This document shows positions 4,630 through 5,131 of a stretch of 5,131 nt of DNA, piece after piece. The stretch is from Fidelibacterota bacterium (lineage in GTDB: Bacteria; Fidelibacterota; UBA2242): contig JAUSPJ010000228.1 in assembly GCA_030655795.1 (NCBI GenBank), forward strand, positions 1 to 5,131, given 5' to 3'. The translations under genes and the position numbers were made by a program. Under the pieces are notes generated by a model, which saw nothing but the letters and a program-made list of their open reading frames with translations, made no database searches and was not told the origin of the DNA. The first letter of the stretch is position 1. Each line of letters opens with the position of its first letter.

Positions 4630-4930
4630 CTATTTAATAAGCACTTCTTTACCGCTGAAAAACCATCTGCCTGAACCCGGTAAAAATACATGCCGGTACT
4701 AACATTTCGAGCATCCCAATTTACCGAGTAGAATCCAGGTTCCTGTGTCTGGATCACGAGTCTTTCTACTACCTGGCCATTCATATCGTAGATGGTCAGT
4801 GTTACTTGTGAGGTCTTTGGAATGTCATATTTGATTGTAGTAATAGGATTGAAGGGATTGGGGTAATTCTGGTTCCGTGCATAAGCATAAAGCAGTGATC
4901 GGGTTGCTTTAATACCAACCTGGCCGCTTA
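4630..4930 (-). pseudogene. Type IX secretion C-terminal sorting domain remnant
   Basis: This is an 80-residue C-terminal beta-sandwich of the type A sorting family (FlgD Ig-like in some lineages), which directs exported proteins of FCB bacteria through the type IX secretion system to the surface. It starts with NQNYPNPFNP (4874-4845), followed by TTIKYDIP, VTLTIYDMNGQVV, the GFYSVNWDARN segment and STGMYFYRVQADGF, a complete match to the family pattern. The family ends in KKMVLLK-stop. Here the frame reads AVKK-CLLNSQE and runs on, while the +1 frame gives VLIK and TAG at 4632-4630, so one base appears lost near 4645-4650. Upstream it is joined, in a different frame, to a GH1 glucosidase fragment. 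The domain has no intact parent protein and is judged a remnant. The sequence between the junction and NYPNPFNP (GQVGIKATRSLLYAYAR) is not recognised. Confidence 0.75.
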
Positions 4931-5131
4931 CGGTAAAACGCCAGACCCTTGGCATTTACCCTGCCGGTTCCATCTGGCAACACCCGCGGCCAGGCAATTG
5001 ATAAGCGGTATGCATTCACGCCAAGTCCCGCCATCAATTGCACATCTTCATTCCAGCGATGATAATGATCGGGCCCAACATCCGCGCTATCGCCATTTTT
5101 TATCGCCCCGGGCTTTCGGCAAAATTCATCC
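4931..5131 (-). pseudogene. Fragment of a GH1 family beta-glucosidase
   Basis: On the minus strand the frame from 5130 reads DEFCRKPGAIKNGDSADVG, then DHYHRWNEDVQLMAGLGVNA, YRLSIAWPRVLPDGTGRVN and AKGLAFYR. These are the N-terminal hallmarks of GH1 beta-glucosidases, roughly residues 15-85 of a 440-480-residue TIM barrel: the HYHR-x-x-EDV helix and SIAWPR strand near the sugar-binding site. Similarity stops at about 4931; the frame then gives unrelated residues and a TAA at 4911-4909. The two catalytic glutamates (the NEP and ENG motifs) lie far beyond the break, so no active enzyme can be made. The 5' end lies outside the window. The fragment abuts the sorting domain out of frame, most simply explained by a large deletion or rearrangement with its junction near 4931. 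Confidence 0.85.

Overview
The window looks like an accessory, partly decayed stretch of a bacterial genome, probably from the FCB superphylum (Bacteroidota, Ignavibacteria, Calditrichota, Marinimicrobia or KSB1-like). The main clue is a C-terminal secretion domain with the NYPNPFNP motif near the right end, which is typical of type IX-secreted proteins in these lineages. A narrower placement is not supported.

Layout. (1) Positions 1-1492, minus strand: nearly all of hsdM, the DNA methyltransferase subunit of a type I restriction-modification system; its last codons, and presumably hsdS and hsdR, lie beyond the left edge. (2) 1493-2183: about 690 bases with no credible gene, AT-rich in patches, between two divergent genes. 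(3) 2184-2507, plus: a 107-residue acidic protein of unknown function with a good ribosome binding site. (4) 2520-2559: a long GC-rich palindrome between convergent genes. (5) 2593-3239, minus: a complete vapBC-type toxin-antitoxin operon (AbrB-fold antitoxin, PIN-domain RNase toxin, 4-base ATGA overlap) with a 9-base inverted repeat upstream. (6) 3336-4149, plus: what appears to be the remnant of a prophage early operon. It contains a 25-codon ORF resembling the start of a Tex protein, a Gam-like host-nuclease-inhibitor remnant lacking a proper start, and a phage-type protein interrupted by an in-frame TAG. (7) 4150-4629: no gene, but a near-perfect orphan Shine-Dalgarno sequence, several hairpins or terminators, and three sets of 9-10-base direct repeats of period 10-11. 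(8) 4630-5131, minus: a wrecked exported-protein locus in which a piece of a GH1 beta-glucosidase runs out of frame into a type IX sorting domain, which itself has an apparent frameshift at its last residues.

Together, a restriction-modification gene, a toxin-antitoxin pair, a phage recombination remnant and broken genes at the right flank fit a defence or mobile-element hotspot. HsdM would methylate host DNA as part of a restriction barrier. VapBC would act as a growth-inhibiting addiction or anti-phage module. The phage genes look like the debris of an integration event. I see no complete novel system. The points most worth checking are the in-frame amber codon with conserved-looking sequence on both sides, the orphan Shine-Dalgarno with nearby short direct repeats (possible att or arm-site remnant), and the unknown acidic gene between the restriction and toxin-antitoxin modules.
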